In this document: piece after piece, positions 49,954 to 62,042 of the stretch
Numbering within the stretch: position 1 is the stretch's first letter
Layout: each line of letters begins with the position of its first letter
NCBI RefSeq assembly: GCF_021134715.1
Contig: NC_060019.1
Location: 12,228,001 to 12,292,000 of the forward strand
Length of the DNA stretch: 64,000 nt
Direction: 5' to 3'
DNA from: Daphnia pulex
Lineage: Eukaryota; Arthropoda; Branchiopoda; Diplostraca; Daphniidae
Program-made: the position numbers and the translations under genes
The notes under the pieces: generated by a model
Database searches by the model: none
Told to the model about the DNA's origin: nothing
Seen by the model: the letters and a program-made list of their open reading frames with translations, nothing else

Positions 49954-52900
49954 ATGAGCCTAGACTCACTGTCACTGGCGCTGACACAGATCCAATACCT
50001 GGTCAACAGCCTCAACAAAAAGAACTATCTTCAATCTAGAAATAGGTTAGAAAATTCAATTTTATTGAAAAACATCATGTTAATTTTGATATTTATTAAA
50101 GCATTGAAGAATTAGTTACCATTTATGGTATTGAAGCTGAAAGACATCTTCTTTGTTGCTGTCTTGCTGGAGTTGACTTTGTGGGGTTAGGAAACGGTGA
50201 AAGTTCATCATCTGTCAAGTCAAATAACCCAGGCAAGGAGAAGGAAAGAGAGCAGCTTCTGGCTGATTTTTTTGGACATTGCATCACCCAGCCAGCATTC
50301 CCTAGTCTTCTGAATAGTGCCCTTGAACAGCCATTGAGAAGCAACTTTACTAGAAGTGTTCAACAACAATTCAAAAGCAATTCGGCAGTTATCAGCAATT
50401 TCTGTCGGTTTTTGCGACTGTCACGAAGCCAAGAGGTGGTTCTTAGGATTGCTCTTTTAGAAACATTCAACCCTGAAGCGCGTTCACAGTCTATACTAAT
50501 TATTCGCCAGAAACTTAGTGAACTATTGAAAAATTTTGCTGATCAAGATAGGAATACTGCCCCGTTGGAAGGAGGACTACAGGTAAAGCGTAAGCAAGTT
50601 TAATGTGTTCGTGTATAATTTCTAATGTATTTGTATAGGAATCGTCTCCTGAAGTCATTCACTACATTCTTAGTCGATTGATCAACGAGCCGGATACATT
50701 TGGAATAAGCAAAGACCTTTTAGAGGACGTATTGAGCTGCTTGCGCCGTGACTATCCTCGTGAATTGGTCCCTGTGATTTTAGCCCCAATCCTTTACAAG
50801 GAGCAAGGGGTAGACTACACTTGTCATAAGATGGCACACGAAACTAACAGTTTGACCAAGAATATGGTCGAAACATCATTGGCCGATTTGATCCTTGAAA
50901 CTGGATACCCATTCACATCAAGTCTCGAAGAATGCCGTGCAAATATCACGACCTTCGGTTTTCGCGAATTGTCTCCCACATCGGTAGCTCGTGCAATAAT
51001 CTACATGGTTCGCACGCACAGCGGATTGGACGAACATTCATTAAGACACTTGAGAAATGGTACATCACAATCATGGCCTGAGCAAGAAAGCTCAGGAGAT
51101 AAAAGCGACGAAGGCCTTCCTACCTCATGGAACATGGAAATATTTGTCCAGGTAGTGGAAATGTTTGTTACTTCTTTATTTTGTATGTTCTTATCCAAAA
51201 TTGCTCATTTTCAGGTTGTTACGGAGCTGGTGCCAAGTTTAAACTGGAAAGAAATTGTTTCAGAATTGGACCACCCTAGTTTCCTCATAAGAGATAGAGC
51301 AGGATTGCGCCTTCTCCTGACGGCCCTACAATTGGGCCTGCAAACACAGGGCGCAACTTTCCCAGCCGAGTTGCTGTATCAATCATGGAACAACGCTGAA
51401 GCTCAGCTATCGCTGCTTTCGCAATTAATGAGGAATACGGATCTCTTTTGCATTGCCGACTATCCACACCACGCCATTAATGTCGAAATTCTGAAATCAC
51501 CCCCTGAACCTGATAACAAGAAGCTTGCCAGTTGGAAATGCCTGGGATTGCTTGAAACTCTTCTCAACTTATTGGAAAACGGCGGGCTTTACAGCCAGGT
51601 GCAAGAATTGCTTAAGGAGCCTGTTCAACACTGTCCCGATGTTTTAGTCCTTGGGCTTCTTCAGCTGACACAACCAATGACTAAACTCAGACAAGAATTG
51701 CTCAGCAGTCTTATTCCTGTTTTTTTGGGCAATCATCCAAACTCTGCCATCATTCTACACCATGTCTGGCATGCACAGTCACCTCTGGTCAAACCTCTGG
51801 TTATGCACGCTATGGCTGAGTGGTACATGAGAGCTGAACACGATCAAGCGCGGTTATCAAGAATTCTCGATGTAGCCCAGGACCTAAAGGCTCTATCTAT
51901 GCTACTAAATGTGCAGCGCTTCCCTTTTGTCATCGATCTCTCGTGTCTAGCATCGCGCCGTGAATATCTCAAACTCGACAAATGGCTGACAGACAAAATG
52001 CGTGAACATGGGGAAACCTTCGTTGCAGCATGCGTTAACTTTCTACACCAGAGATGTCCTCAAATCTCCGGGAAAGTTAAAGAAGAAGCTGGTCTAAAGC
52101 CCACTCAACTTCCCTCGGACACACTAGCAATCATGTTGTCCTGCCTGCAGGTATGTTTCTTTGTTGTAAATCAGATTTTTTAAATTGATCAAACTAAAAT
52201 TCTATTTGCATCTTCATAAGGTTTGGACTGGAAATGTGTCTCAAGAACTATCTGATACTATAAATACAATGGTTGCGAATTGCAACGTCCTGAATCGTGC
52301 CCGAGCGCAACCCCCACCTGGCGTCTTGAAACCTATCCGTCCTGGCAGTGGAGTTGGAGTTGACGTTTCATTTCCACCAGGAACCTTAAGCAGCCAACTA
52401 TTTCCGCCTCCTGGAGTTGACTCAACTGGTCTTTCGCCCAGCCTTAGTAGCATGGGCTTAGGTCCACCAACTTCATCTGGATTTGCTGTTAATATTGGGT
52501 CCAATACACTCGGAGGAAATACTCCAGCCCCCGGATCGCCTGGAAAATTGTTCTCTAGCATGTCTTTGCTAGAAACTGGTAATGAATTACACCATTCGAA
52601 ATCGACTCATCCAATTCTTATAACTAATATTTATTTACTTGTTTTGCTTTTCAGGAGTCAATCAGCCAACGGTTGTGGGGATGCCAAACAATTCCAACTC
52701 GAGTCAGAACCAAAGTACTTTCTCCATTTTTTCTTCATTAACTGGAACTGGAGCAATGCCTGGATCATCCAGTACAAATCCACTGGGCATAGGTATTCCA
52801 TCTTCTATGGCGAGTGGAAGCGGGAACGGTCAATCAAGTATGGGTACGAGCAATATTGGATCTGGTACGGCTGGTTCTCCTGGATCGATTGTCAATGGCC

Positions 52901-54569
52901 CTGTTCGAGTAGGAATGAATCCTCACCTAGGCCAAGAACGAAGAACCGGCGATGTATCTAGTGCTTTTGCTGACATGCCACAAGCTGTTTCAAAAGTAAG
53001 CTAATATTTTTTTTATTTTTATTTTCCCCACACCTAATGGACGCATTCGTGTTTGTGTAACAAAGGATATCGAAGACGAGACAAATAGTTATTTCCAGCG
53101 GATTTACAACCAATCGCCTTCAACGCCTACCTTGACAGTCGATGAAGTTCTTGAACTTTTGAAGAAGTTTCAACATTCGACTAACCGCCGTGAACGGGAG
53201 ATATTTGACTGCATGTTGAGGAATCTATTCGAAGAGTATCGTTTCTTCCCTCAGTATCCAGATCGCGAGCTGCACATAACGGCTCAGTTGTTTGGTGGAA
53301 TCATGGAGCATGGTCTCGTCACCTACATGGCTCTGGGAGTGGCACTACGTTACGTACTTGAAGCTGTCCGGAAACCACACGGGACGAAGATGTACTATTT
53401 TGGGATCACTGCCTTAGATCGGTTCAGACATAGATTGAAGGAATATCCGCAATATTGTCAACATTTGGCCAGCATTCCGCATTTTCGGGAGTTCCCGCCG
53501 CATCTAATCGAGTATATCGATAATGGCTCCCGTGGCGTCGAGCCACCCAATCGTCCTCATGGTCCAGTCTTACCTCAAGTGACGACAGCTGCCAAAACCA
53601 CTACTCCGACTACGCCAACTACAACGGTTGCTGGTAAAACGACCTCTACTGCTGCACCTATGAGTGGTCGACCGTCAATAGCAAACGCGACCAACATCGA
53701 CACATTGCTGGTTGCTTCGGAGAAAGACGTCTTAATTGTAGACCCACCAGAGAGCGTCCAAGACAAAGTCAGCTTCATATTTAATAATCTGAGTCAATTA
53801 AACCTGACGCAAAAGTGCGAAGAATTGCGTGACATTGTGGGTGAAGAACATTGGTCTTGGGTAGCCCAGTATCTGGTGATGAAAAGAGCTTCAATTGAAC
53901 CAAATTTTCACACACTCTATTCAAACTTCCTTGACACACTGAAGCTATCCGAGCTCAGTCGACTTGTCATTGGTGAGACGTTCCGCAATATCAAGGTACT
54001 CCTTCGTAGTGACAAGGGAATAGCAAATTTCTCAGATCGCACACTGTTGAAAAATCTTGGTCATTGGCTTGGACTTTTGATGCTATCTAAAAACCGGCCG
54101 ATTCTACAGGTAATTCATTATTTTATTTTTAAATTGTGTACCAATTTTGCTAAACTGCAACTTCATTTAATATTCAGGGAGATATTGATTTAAAATCAAT
54201 TCTAGTCGAAGCGTATCACAAAGGGCAACAAGAACTTCTGTACGTCGTACCATTCGTGGCGAAAGTCTTAGAGTCATGTGCTAAGAGCAAAGTGTTCAAA
54301 CCACCCAATCCATGGACCCTAGGAATCATGAATGTTTTGGCAGAACTACATCAGGAGCCTGACTTGAAACTTAATCTTAAATTTGAAGTCGAAGTTCTTT
54401 GCAAAACTCTAGCCATTGATATTCACGATCTTAAGCCGGGAGTAGTCTTCAAGGATCACAATCGTCTGTCACGTTTGGAACCGCAGTTGTCCCAGCCGCA
54501 ATTACAGCAAATGTATCAACCAGCACCACAATTGCAAATCATTCAGCAGCAGCAGCAGCAACTTCAACA

Positions 54570-54643
<74 letters not shown>

Positions 54644-57600
54644 AACAGCAGCAGCAGCAGCCACCACCACCGCCACAACTTGCTGGCTCACCTGCACAAC
54701 AAATGCAATCCCAGCCTGGCACAACTACTCCAACACCAGCCCACGCAATTCAAGGCCCTCCTGATCCGAGGTTTTCTTATTTGGACATCAATGTCACTTC
54801 GTTGGCCGGACTAGCTCAGCATCTAGTAGTTAATAATAACATACCGCTGTTGACGGCGCATCCGAATTTAAGGATCCTTATCCGACCAGCTGTTGAACGA
54901 GCTGTTCAAGAGTGTATTCATCCAGTTGTTGATTGGTCTATGAAAATAGCCTTGACCACTTGTGAGCAAATCATAAAGAAAGACTTTTCACTCGACGCGG
55001 ATGACACCCGCATGCGCGCTGCTGCTCATCACATGGTTCGCAGTCTCAGTGCAGGTATGTCTCGTTTAAATTTGTTGATGTATATAGAATTTATATTAAA
55101 ATTGTGTATATTTAGGCACGGCATTGATTCGCTGCCGAGATCATTTGCTATTGACGATTGCAAACAATCTCAAGACAGCATTTTCTGCTGCCTTGCAGAG
55201 GAGCACCAGCCCTCAACAGAAGGAGTTGGTTGAACAAGCAGCCACTTTGACCGCTCAAGATAACGTTGAACCAGCGTGTGCGTTTATCCAAAAGACAGCC
55301 GTAGAGAAATCCATTTCGGAAATCGATAAACGCCTTGCCACGGAGTTCGATTTACGCAAGCACGCTCGAAACGAAGGCAGGAGATACTACGACCCCGCTG
55401 TTTTCGCCTATCAGGTACACACGTCTCTTATTTTACGTCTGGCAAACTAAACGTTACAAAAATATATCTTTTATTATTCAGGCCGATCGAATGCCGGAAC
55501 CCATTCGTTTGAAAATGAGTGGCGTTACACCCCAACAAGCTGCCGTATATGAGGAGTTTGCCCGATACATCCCTGGATTCTTACCTGTCACCGAACGAGA
55601 TGCAGCCATGCTTGTGCCTAAGATGATCCCCACGTTTACCAACGATGAAATTGGGGTCATTTTGGAAAAAGTCGCCATGGAATTGGAGCGTTTCTTGCAA
55701 TCACTGTTGCCATTGGGCAGCTCAACGCAAGCAGTTGCGATTGGCTCTCTATTGGAAGCTGTCATTTTGGCTCGTTCTTCACGTGAACACGGAGCACATA
55801 TTACTTTACTTCAAAAAGCTTTCGAAGGACTGGTGGAGAGCTTAACCAGTTTCGCTACGACCGGAAATGATCCGGAAGCCGTCGTCCGTTTCCGCGACGC
55901 ACATTTGCTGGTTTTGAAAGCCTTGCAAGATCCCCAGGCTTATGGTCAGTAAATCTAAATGATTATTTTTAATGATTATTATTTGATTGATGTTGTTTAT
56001 GTTATATTTTTTAAACCCATTTTTCCTGTTTTTAGGACCTCAATGGACTAATCGTCAGGTGACGCGATGCTGGGCCGAATGTCGAGAAGAGTTTCGATAC
56101 AATCTCGATATTCTTGACTGCCTTGTGCGAGCTCATCTCATAAACTTGCAGCAATTTGACATGCAACTAGCTTCTGTGTTAGAGCAAGCCCTTAATGCTG
56201 GCATTGGATCTTCTATATTAGCACTTGGCTTTGCTATGCAATTGGTGCATGTCTATCTTCTCGAGGGACCCGCGTCTGGCGCTCCCGTGGTCATCACTGA
56301 AAACGACTTGGCGAACACCATTGAAATTTTGACACGTATCGCTGCTCACGCTAGGTATTTTTTAACCGTGTGCATTTTCTATTCGATCGATTGAGATTTT
56401 ATGTTATTTTTCTGTCATAGGCAACCCCCTGATGGTCTAGCAACTATTTTGGAATTGCTTCGAGCTGGCCATGAAACCGGTTTAATGGATCGTGCCACTG
56501 GCGGTCCAGGCGGACCAACGGCTTTAATTCATTCTGGAATTGCTCAGGCACGCGATTATGACGATCCCCATGGATTGCCCGAAAAGACCGAATACCTTCT
56601 GCAAGAGTGGGTAGCTATGTATCATCTACCTAACGCTGGACGGGATTCGTCTAAAGCTTTCGGTCACTTCGTCACCCAAATGAGTCTACATGGAGTGTTG
56701 AAAACCGATGATTTGATCACACGCTTTTTCCGACTGTGCACTCAATTTTGCGTTGATATCTCCTATCGAGCATTGGCTTCCGAACCGACTGCCGACCTGA
56801 TCCGCAGTAAAGCGTTTCACACTCTGGATGCTTATGTCCGATTAATTGCTTTACTCATTAAGCATTCTGGTGACGCAAACAACGGCGTTACAAAAGTAAA
56901 TCTCCTCAACAAAGTACGTAAATGATTTGTCTTTCGACTTTCAACTACTAATGGCCGAATTGTCAAACTGCTTAGGTTTTAGGAATCGTTGCAGGAGTTC
57001 TGCTACAAGATCAAGAAGTTCGCGGTGCGGAATTCCAGCAATTGGCTTATCATCGTATCCTCATAATGTTGTTTCTTGAGTTAAATGCGCCCGAACAAGT
57101 ACTTGATTCCATCAATTTCCAAGTAAATCTTTAAATTATATAATAGTCACTTGAATTATTTGCTAATTTTTTGTTTCTTTGTTGACAAAGGTTTTGACAG
57201 CTTTCTGTCATACACTGCACATTCTGAGACCAGCGAAGGCCCCAGGCTTTGCGTATGCCTGGCTAGAAATTGTTTCGCATAGGGTTTTCATCGGGCGATT
57301 GCTGTCGATTACTCCCCAACAGAAAGGATGGGGGATGTATGCTCAACTGTTGATCGACTTATTCAAGTTTTTGGCCCCATTTCTACGGAACGCCGAACTG
57401 AGCAAGCCCGTCTCAATGTTGTACAAAGGAACACTGCGCGTCCTGCTGGTTTTGTTGCATGACTTTCCCGAATTCCTTTGCGACTATCATTATGGATTCT
57501 GTGATGTGATTCCTCCCAATTGCATTCAAATGAGAAATTTGATTTTGTCGGCGTTCCCACGCAATATGCGTCTGCCTGATCCATTCACGCCCAATCTCAA

Positions 57601-58462
57601 AGTGGACATGTTACCGGAAATCAGTCACGCTCCACGTGTACTGACTCATTTCGCAGCAATGATCCAACCGCCTACGCTCAAAAAGGATTTGGACTCGTAC
57701 CTGAAAACCCGCGGACCAGTTACGTTTCTTTCGGAGTTACGAAGTGTGGTTCAGGTTCACGTTTCTTCGATTAATCTTCACGTAAGAAATAATTTTTCTG
57801 TTAGCAATACTATTCTTTTTACTAACGTCGCTGACAACACTTGATTTAGGTTTCACCTGAACCTGGAATGCACTATAATTTGCCCTTGCTGAACGCATTG
57901 GTCTTGTACGTTGGCACCCAGGCCATACAATCGATACAGACCAAAGGATTATCTCCGTCAATGGCGACTATTGGCCACTCTTCTTACATGGATATCTTCC
58001 AGAGTTTAGCCGTCAACCTTGACACGGAAGGGCGTTACTTGTTCATCAACGCCATTGCTAATCAATTGCGCTATCCTAATAGCCACACGCACTACTTCAG
58101 CTGCGTTCTGCTTTGCCTTTTCGCAGAAGCAAATTCTGAGGCGATTCAAGAACAAATCACTAGGTACGTGACTGGGTCTTGTGTTTCAATATACAACCAT
58201 TTTGTGATTGACGTGAAATAATTTTTCTCTTTTATCTTGACTCCTAAATAGGGTCCTGCTGGAGAGGCTCATTGTCAATCGACCGCACCCATGGGGATTA
58301 CTCATTACATTCATTGAATTGATAAAGAACCCTGTTTTCAAATTTTGGAATCACGAATTCGTCCACTGCGCCCCGGAAATCGAAAAACTATTTGAATCGG
58401 TGGCTCGATCATGCATGGTGGTCCAAAAACAAACTCCTCGGGATGCAGAAAACCACGATTGA
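49954..58462 (+). CDS. CNOT1: CCR4-NOT transcription complex subunit 1
   Basis: Scaffold of the CCR4-NOT deadenylase, which shortens poly(A) tails and links mRNA decay to repressors. Sixteen exons: 49954-50045, 50102-50582, 50639-51151, 51215-52150, 52221-52578, 52655-52995, 53066-54109, 54178-55054, 55116-55414, 55482-55944, 56036-56354, 56421-56913, 56976-57122, 57191-57781, 57850-58163, 58252-58462; sum 7479 bases, 2492 aa (human about 2376). It begins [20 protein letters not shown]. The TTP-binding MIF4G-like region starts near aa 907 ([35 protein letters not shown]), the CAF1-binding MIF4G near 1090, the CNOT9-binding domain near 1440-1660, and the NOT superfamily C-terminus near 1950-2480 ([39 protein letters not shown]). 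A 38-Gln tract at aa 1378-1416 lies in a linker. Similarity is high almost throughout the C-terminal half. Confidence 0.97.
54544..54660 (+). repeat. CNOT1: PolyQ-coding CAG/CAA tract in CNOT1
   Basis: 39 consecutive codons, all CAG or CAA except one Leu, followed by five Pro codons. It lies between the CAF1-binding and CNOT9-binding regions. The human protein has a Thr-rich linker here instead, as I recall it. Confidence 0.9.
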
Positions 58463-59106
58463 TTAATTGAGTTCACCGACTACTTATGTACAGTTTGTGC
58501 GTGTGCTCATCTTCTCAACCAATGTTTGTTTGGATTTTTCCTACACCCTTTGGCGGTGCGTGGTGAATTGTGTCAGAACATGTCCATTTAGTTTTTTTGA
58601 ACGAATGTATTATTCTTTTCTCTTTATTTGAACCCCCAGTTTTCGCTCATTTTCTCCTTCTTTCTTTGGTATCGAGTTCATCTTTCTCGCTTTCCCCCCT
58701 CGGGTCTGCATTCACTGTGGGTTTTCCATGTAGTAATGTTCACTTTTAATAATACACACGAAGCAAATGGACGTATTCAAGACTTGAACAGAGTTTCGTG
58801 TATTATCGAAGGGAAAATCCGGCCTGTGCTTCTACATATTGTCGCAATGTACAAAGTATATATAGTACAAAACAAAATTTGAATTGGAAATTGGGAAAAG
58901 ACGGCTTCTAACATTGGAATTTCCGAAGGTATATTTATATTGTTAGGGTGATTTAAAGGTATGACATCTTTTAATTTTTAACAGCACGGTAACTATACAT
59001 GGTCAAATGGTCTTAACTGTACGAGTGTAAGAAGGACTATAGAGACAAATCAAAGTTGACAGACTTGCGTTGATTTGGCGTAGCACAGTCCAAATTATGA
59101 ACCTCC
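58463..59106. other. Convergent 3' ends of CNOT1 and the membrane protein gene
   Basis: Non-coding. The CNOT1 3' UTR probably runs through the pyrimidine-rich stretch to about 58900. The other gene ends at 59107 on the opposite strand, so the two 3' UTRs could overlap. No other gene seen. Confidence 0.5.
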
Positions 59107-60625
59107 TTACAGGTGACACTGTAGATCGGCATTATCTTGTTCTACATACGGTGGTGGTGGTTCGTCTGGATATTGTTCTTCAATCCCTGGTGTATTGGCA
59201 AGCTCAGTGTCTTTTGTTGGAGGTGGAAATTCCCAAGCCGTAATCTAAATCAATAGAACTAACGTTAAGTACTAAGCCTTGATGGATAAATTTTTAACTT
59301 TTACCGGTCTTCCACCTGTTGGCAAGTTGTCACCACCCACTACAAAGATAGACGACAATCGCGGGCGGATTCCTGCAGTTTCTCTATTTGGCCGACTGCA
59401 CGCCAGGGTCGACAAAACAAAGCTTGTGGTCGCTCCGATTACTTATAAGTTACACGTTAGTTAATGAATTAGCACAAATGAATAATGTGAAATTATGATT
59501 TTAAACTAACCTCCGGAAACCAGTAGCAACAGATGTAGCGTACGTCCTAATTGAATATCGTAACCTACACGTTGATACGTTGATTTTTATAAGTATTAAA
59601 GCGCACTCGAAAGAATAAGTGATCATATTTTTCCAACTACCGCAGTATCCGTGTCTAATATTTTCGCAAGAAGGGCCGTTTTCAATAGGTCCATAACACG
59701 AATTGGAAGTGTTCGCCGTCGAGGAAGTCAGTTGAACAAATGGCGTAGTAGTTTGAAATTCGCTGGCTGTCGTCATCGTTGATGTAGTCTTTGTATTATT
59801 AAATGTAGGTAGACCGTTGATGTAATCATCTTCGCAGTTGTATTCCCAAAAATCTTCACAACAAAGAGCAGCTTGGGATCCCAACCAACTCAATGAAGCC
59901 AGAGTCAATGCCATGAATAGGGACACAAGGCAAAAGCACAGCATGGTCACCGTACTAATACCAAAAGGGCAAAATTAAACGTCAATATAATCAGATCATT
60001 CTAAAAGGTTGAAAGTAACATATAGCTATAGTTTAAACTAACCAGAGCTCTCTTAATATATGTACCTGTATAGTCCTTTTGTTTTTGCCAAGCCGAGACA
60101 CACCGAACCCGTAATGACAAAGAAGGTACCACACCATAAACCTGTTACGATCAGTTTCAAACTGGATTAATATTTTCAAGTTAATATATGTAATCCATCC
60201 AGATTTAACGCTTACCTGGTTGAGCTTCCGACAAAATCGAGTGATTTGTAAATTGCACCATCTAGCATCAACCACATAAATATAAATGTATTGTAATATA
60301 ATTTAAAAAATTGTTAGTGTTATTCGCTTAATTTTAAGACCTGGAGGAGGACGCAGACTATGCCAAGCAAAATGTGGGCTGCACTGAAGTGAAGTAACGT
60401 TTTTTCAAATCTGAGGTCCCCAGATCGGACACCATGTCGTCGTCGACGGTGATGAGGATGTCGGTGTCGGCGATGTCGATGTTGCCGACTGTTTCGACTT
60501 GGGCTTGAATGAATGGGGGGAGCATCAGACACGCGCCTTGTAGTGCTTCCTTCCTGATTGTTGTTTGTTTCGCTGGAATTTGGCAAATCGACATTAACTG
60601 CTAGCTCTTCTTGTGGACCGTCCAT
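59107..60625 (-). CDS. Four-pass membrane protein with C-terminal PPPPY motif (MS4A/CD20-like layout)
   Basis: Inferred minus-strand exons: 60625-60341, 60261-60216, 60141-60066, 59954 to 59565 or 59511, about 59450-59305, 59244-59107. A cytosolic N-terminus (MDGPQEELAVNVDLPNSSE, then a His/Arg-rich block) leads into TM1 (LLHFSAAHILLGIVCVLLQ), TM2 (LWCGTFFVITGSVCLGLAK) and TM3 (MLCFCLVSLFMALTLASLSW). A Cys- and N-glycosylation-rich extracellular loop follows (CCEDFWEYNCEDD, NNTKT), then a probable TM4 (VIGATTSFVLSTLAC). The tail ends EEQYPDEPPPPYVEQDN. The layout resembles CD20-like or TMEM255-like proteins; homology to either is unproven. PPPPY is a WW-domain ligand, often for NEDD4 ligases. 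The junction between the fourth and fifth exon does not resolve in phase, so that edge is uncertain. Confidence 0.65.
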
Positions 60626-61165
60626 GATTTTGTTCTGATAGAACTCGACTATAAAAATTTAATTTAATTTGATATTCCTGAAATTAAGTAATCTAAAATT
60701 CACGTTACCCAAAGCGCGAGCCAAAGCTTATAAGTGAAGTTTCCTTACAAAATATTTTAGCCTATGGTTGAATTTTCTACTTTTGAGGTAAATGCCAACT
60801 AGATCGACTCTTGGGTAATCACGAAGGATCAAATGTGAACTGGTTTGACGATAAGGATCTATATAAGATAAGAAGTATAGTGACGATAATGGTTCGCGAT
60901 TTGACTGCGCGAGCACGCTATCTGATAATATATTTTGTGTCAATAAATGTTCAAGGCAGGTCTGTATTGCTTAAGTTTCACTATCTTCTTGAAATACAGC
61001 GTGCACGCAAATTAAAACTATCCAGAAAAATGTAGCATGATGGGGAAAAAATAGGGCAAAGAGCAAAGTTTCCCAGCACTTGCTCTACAATTTACGAAGA
61101 ATATAAAATAAAGGCATCATAATAAGAAATTAAAAAAAAAAAAATTGAGAAAAAACAAACAGAAT
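60626..61165. other. Intergenic DNA, promoter side of the membrane protein gene
   Basis: About 540 bases, AT-rich, with a poly-A run near 61130-61145. Short frames on both strands have no recognised content. Confidence 0.4.
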
Positions 61166-61867
61166 TTACGTATTATCAACATCAAGAACAAAATCGTCCA
61201 AAGAGAGCAAGGGCATAGTGATGGCACGTTTTGCGATGATGTGAGTCGGCTTATCGGCTCCAGGCAAAGTTGAACTTGGTGTGCTGTTAAGAGCCTTTTC
61301 CTTCGCTATTGCCAGGTAACGACTCATGGTTGGCGATAGAAGAGGACGCTTCGGGAACATTTGAGATGCATTAGTCGGTCTGGTCACAGTCACACGACTG
61401 ACGTTAGTCACGTTGAGACGAAACCGGCTGTTCACTCCATGCTTGATGGATACATTTGTGACGTTTGCGGTCTTGTTGATCCGAATAACCGGAGTTGAAT
61501 CGATAATCGGAACGGCCGTGATTGGTACTTTGGTCGAATTAAAATGTGTGCTCAATGTCTTGTTGGGGAATGTAGAATTGAGAGGATGAGCAATAACAAT
61601 CGCTGGAATCACTTTGACGGAGGCAGGAGTAGCACTTTGAGTGACCGGTGGAGTAAGCAACCCGTCATTGCTCTTCTCGGTGGCAACAGTTGATAAACTA
61701 GGAGGAGTAGTCGTGGAAAATTGTTGCTGTGATGTCTCCTCTGTCGGCGGTGAAATTGTTGTGGATGGGCGGTTACGATAAAGATTGTTCACCGAAGGAC
61801 TTCGACACTCCACTCCAATAAAATCAGCGATAAAGTTAGCAATACACCAGTAAATAAGGAGCTTCAT
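61166..61867 (-). CDS. Secreted Ser/Thr-rich, heavily N-glycosylated protein of unknown function
   Basis: A single-exon frame of 233 aa from ATG at 61867. The N-terminus MKLLIYWCIANFIADFIGVE is a likely signal peptide, followed by CRSPSVNN. The body is rich in Thr, Ser, Pro and Asn, with about ten N-x-S/T sites (NST, NKT, NVT, NVS, NAS) and many possible O-glycosylation sites. It ends with a dibasic KR followed by AITMPLLSLDDFVLDVDNT, a possible processed peptide or hydrophobic tail. There is one mature cysteine near the start. A TATA-like box lies upstream. It could be a mucin-like surface or cuticle-associated protein. I do not recognise a family, and an upstream coding exon cannot be excluded. 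Confidence 0.6.
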   Translation of the reverse strand: MKLLIYWCIANFIADFIGVECRSPSVNNLYRNRPSTTISPPTEETSQQQFSTTTPPSLSTVATEKSNDGLLTPPVTQSATPASVKVIPAIVIAHPLNSTFPNKTLSTHFNSTKVPITAVPIIDSTPVIRINKTANVTNVSIKHGVNSRFRLNVTNVSRVTVTRPTNASQMFPKRPLLSPTMSRYLAIAKEKALNSTPSSTLPGADKPTHIIAKRAITMPLLSLDDFVLDVDNT

Positions 61868-62007
61868 TATTCAAGTTGAATGAGTTACACGCTTTTACCG
61901 ATCTGTTAAATAACTGTAAGGATGTTATTGTAACCGGAGAACTGTGTAAGTGTAATTATTTGAGTTAACACTTGGAATGAAGTTGACTCGAACATTCGAT
62001 CTCAAGG

Positions 62008-62042
62008 AATGTGACTACTCCACAGAAAATGTGTTGATTTAT
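62008..62042 (-). promoter_or_regulatory. Candidate TATA-type core promoter of the secreted protein gene
   Basis: On the minus strand CCTATAAATC (TATAAA at 62042-62037) lies about 30 bases before an initiator-like AGTCACATT near 62015-62007. This would give a leader of about 145 bases before the ATG at 61867. The spacing fits arthropod core promoters, but this is motif reading only. Confidence 0.35.
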
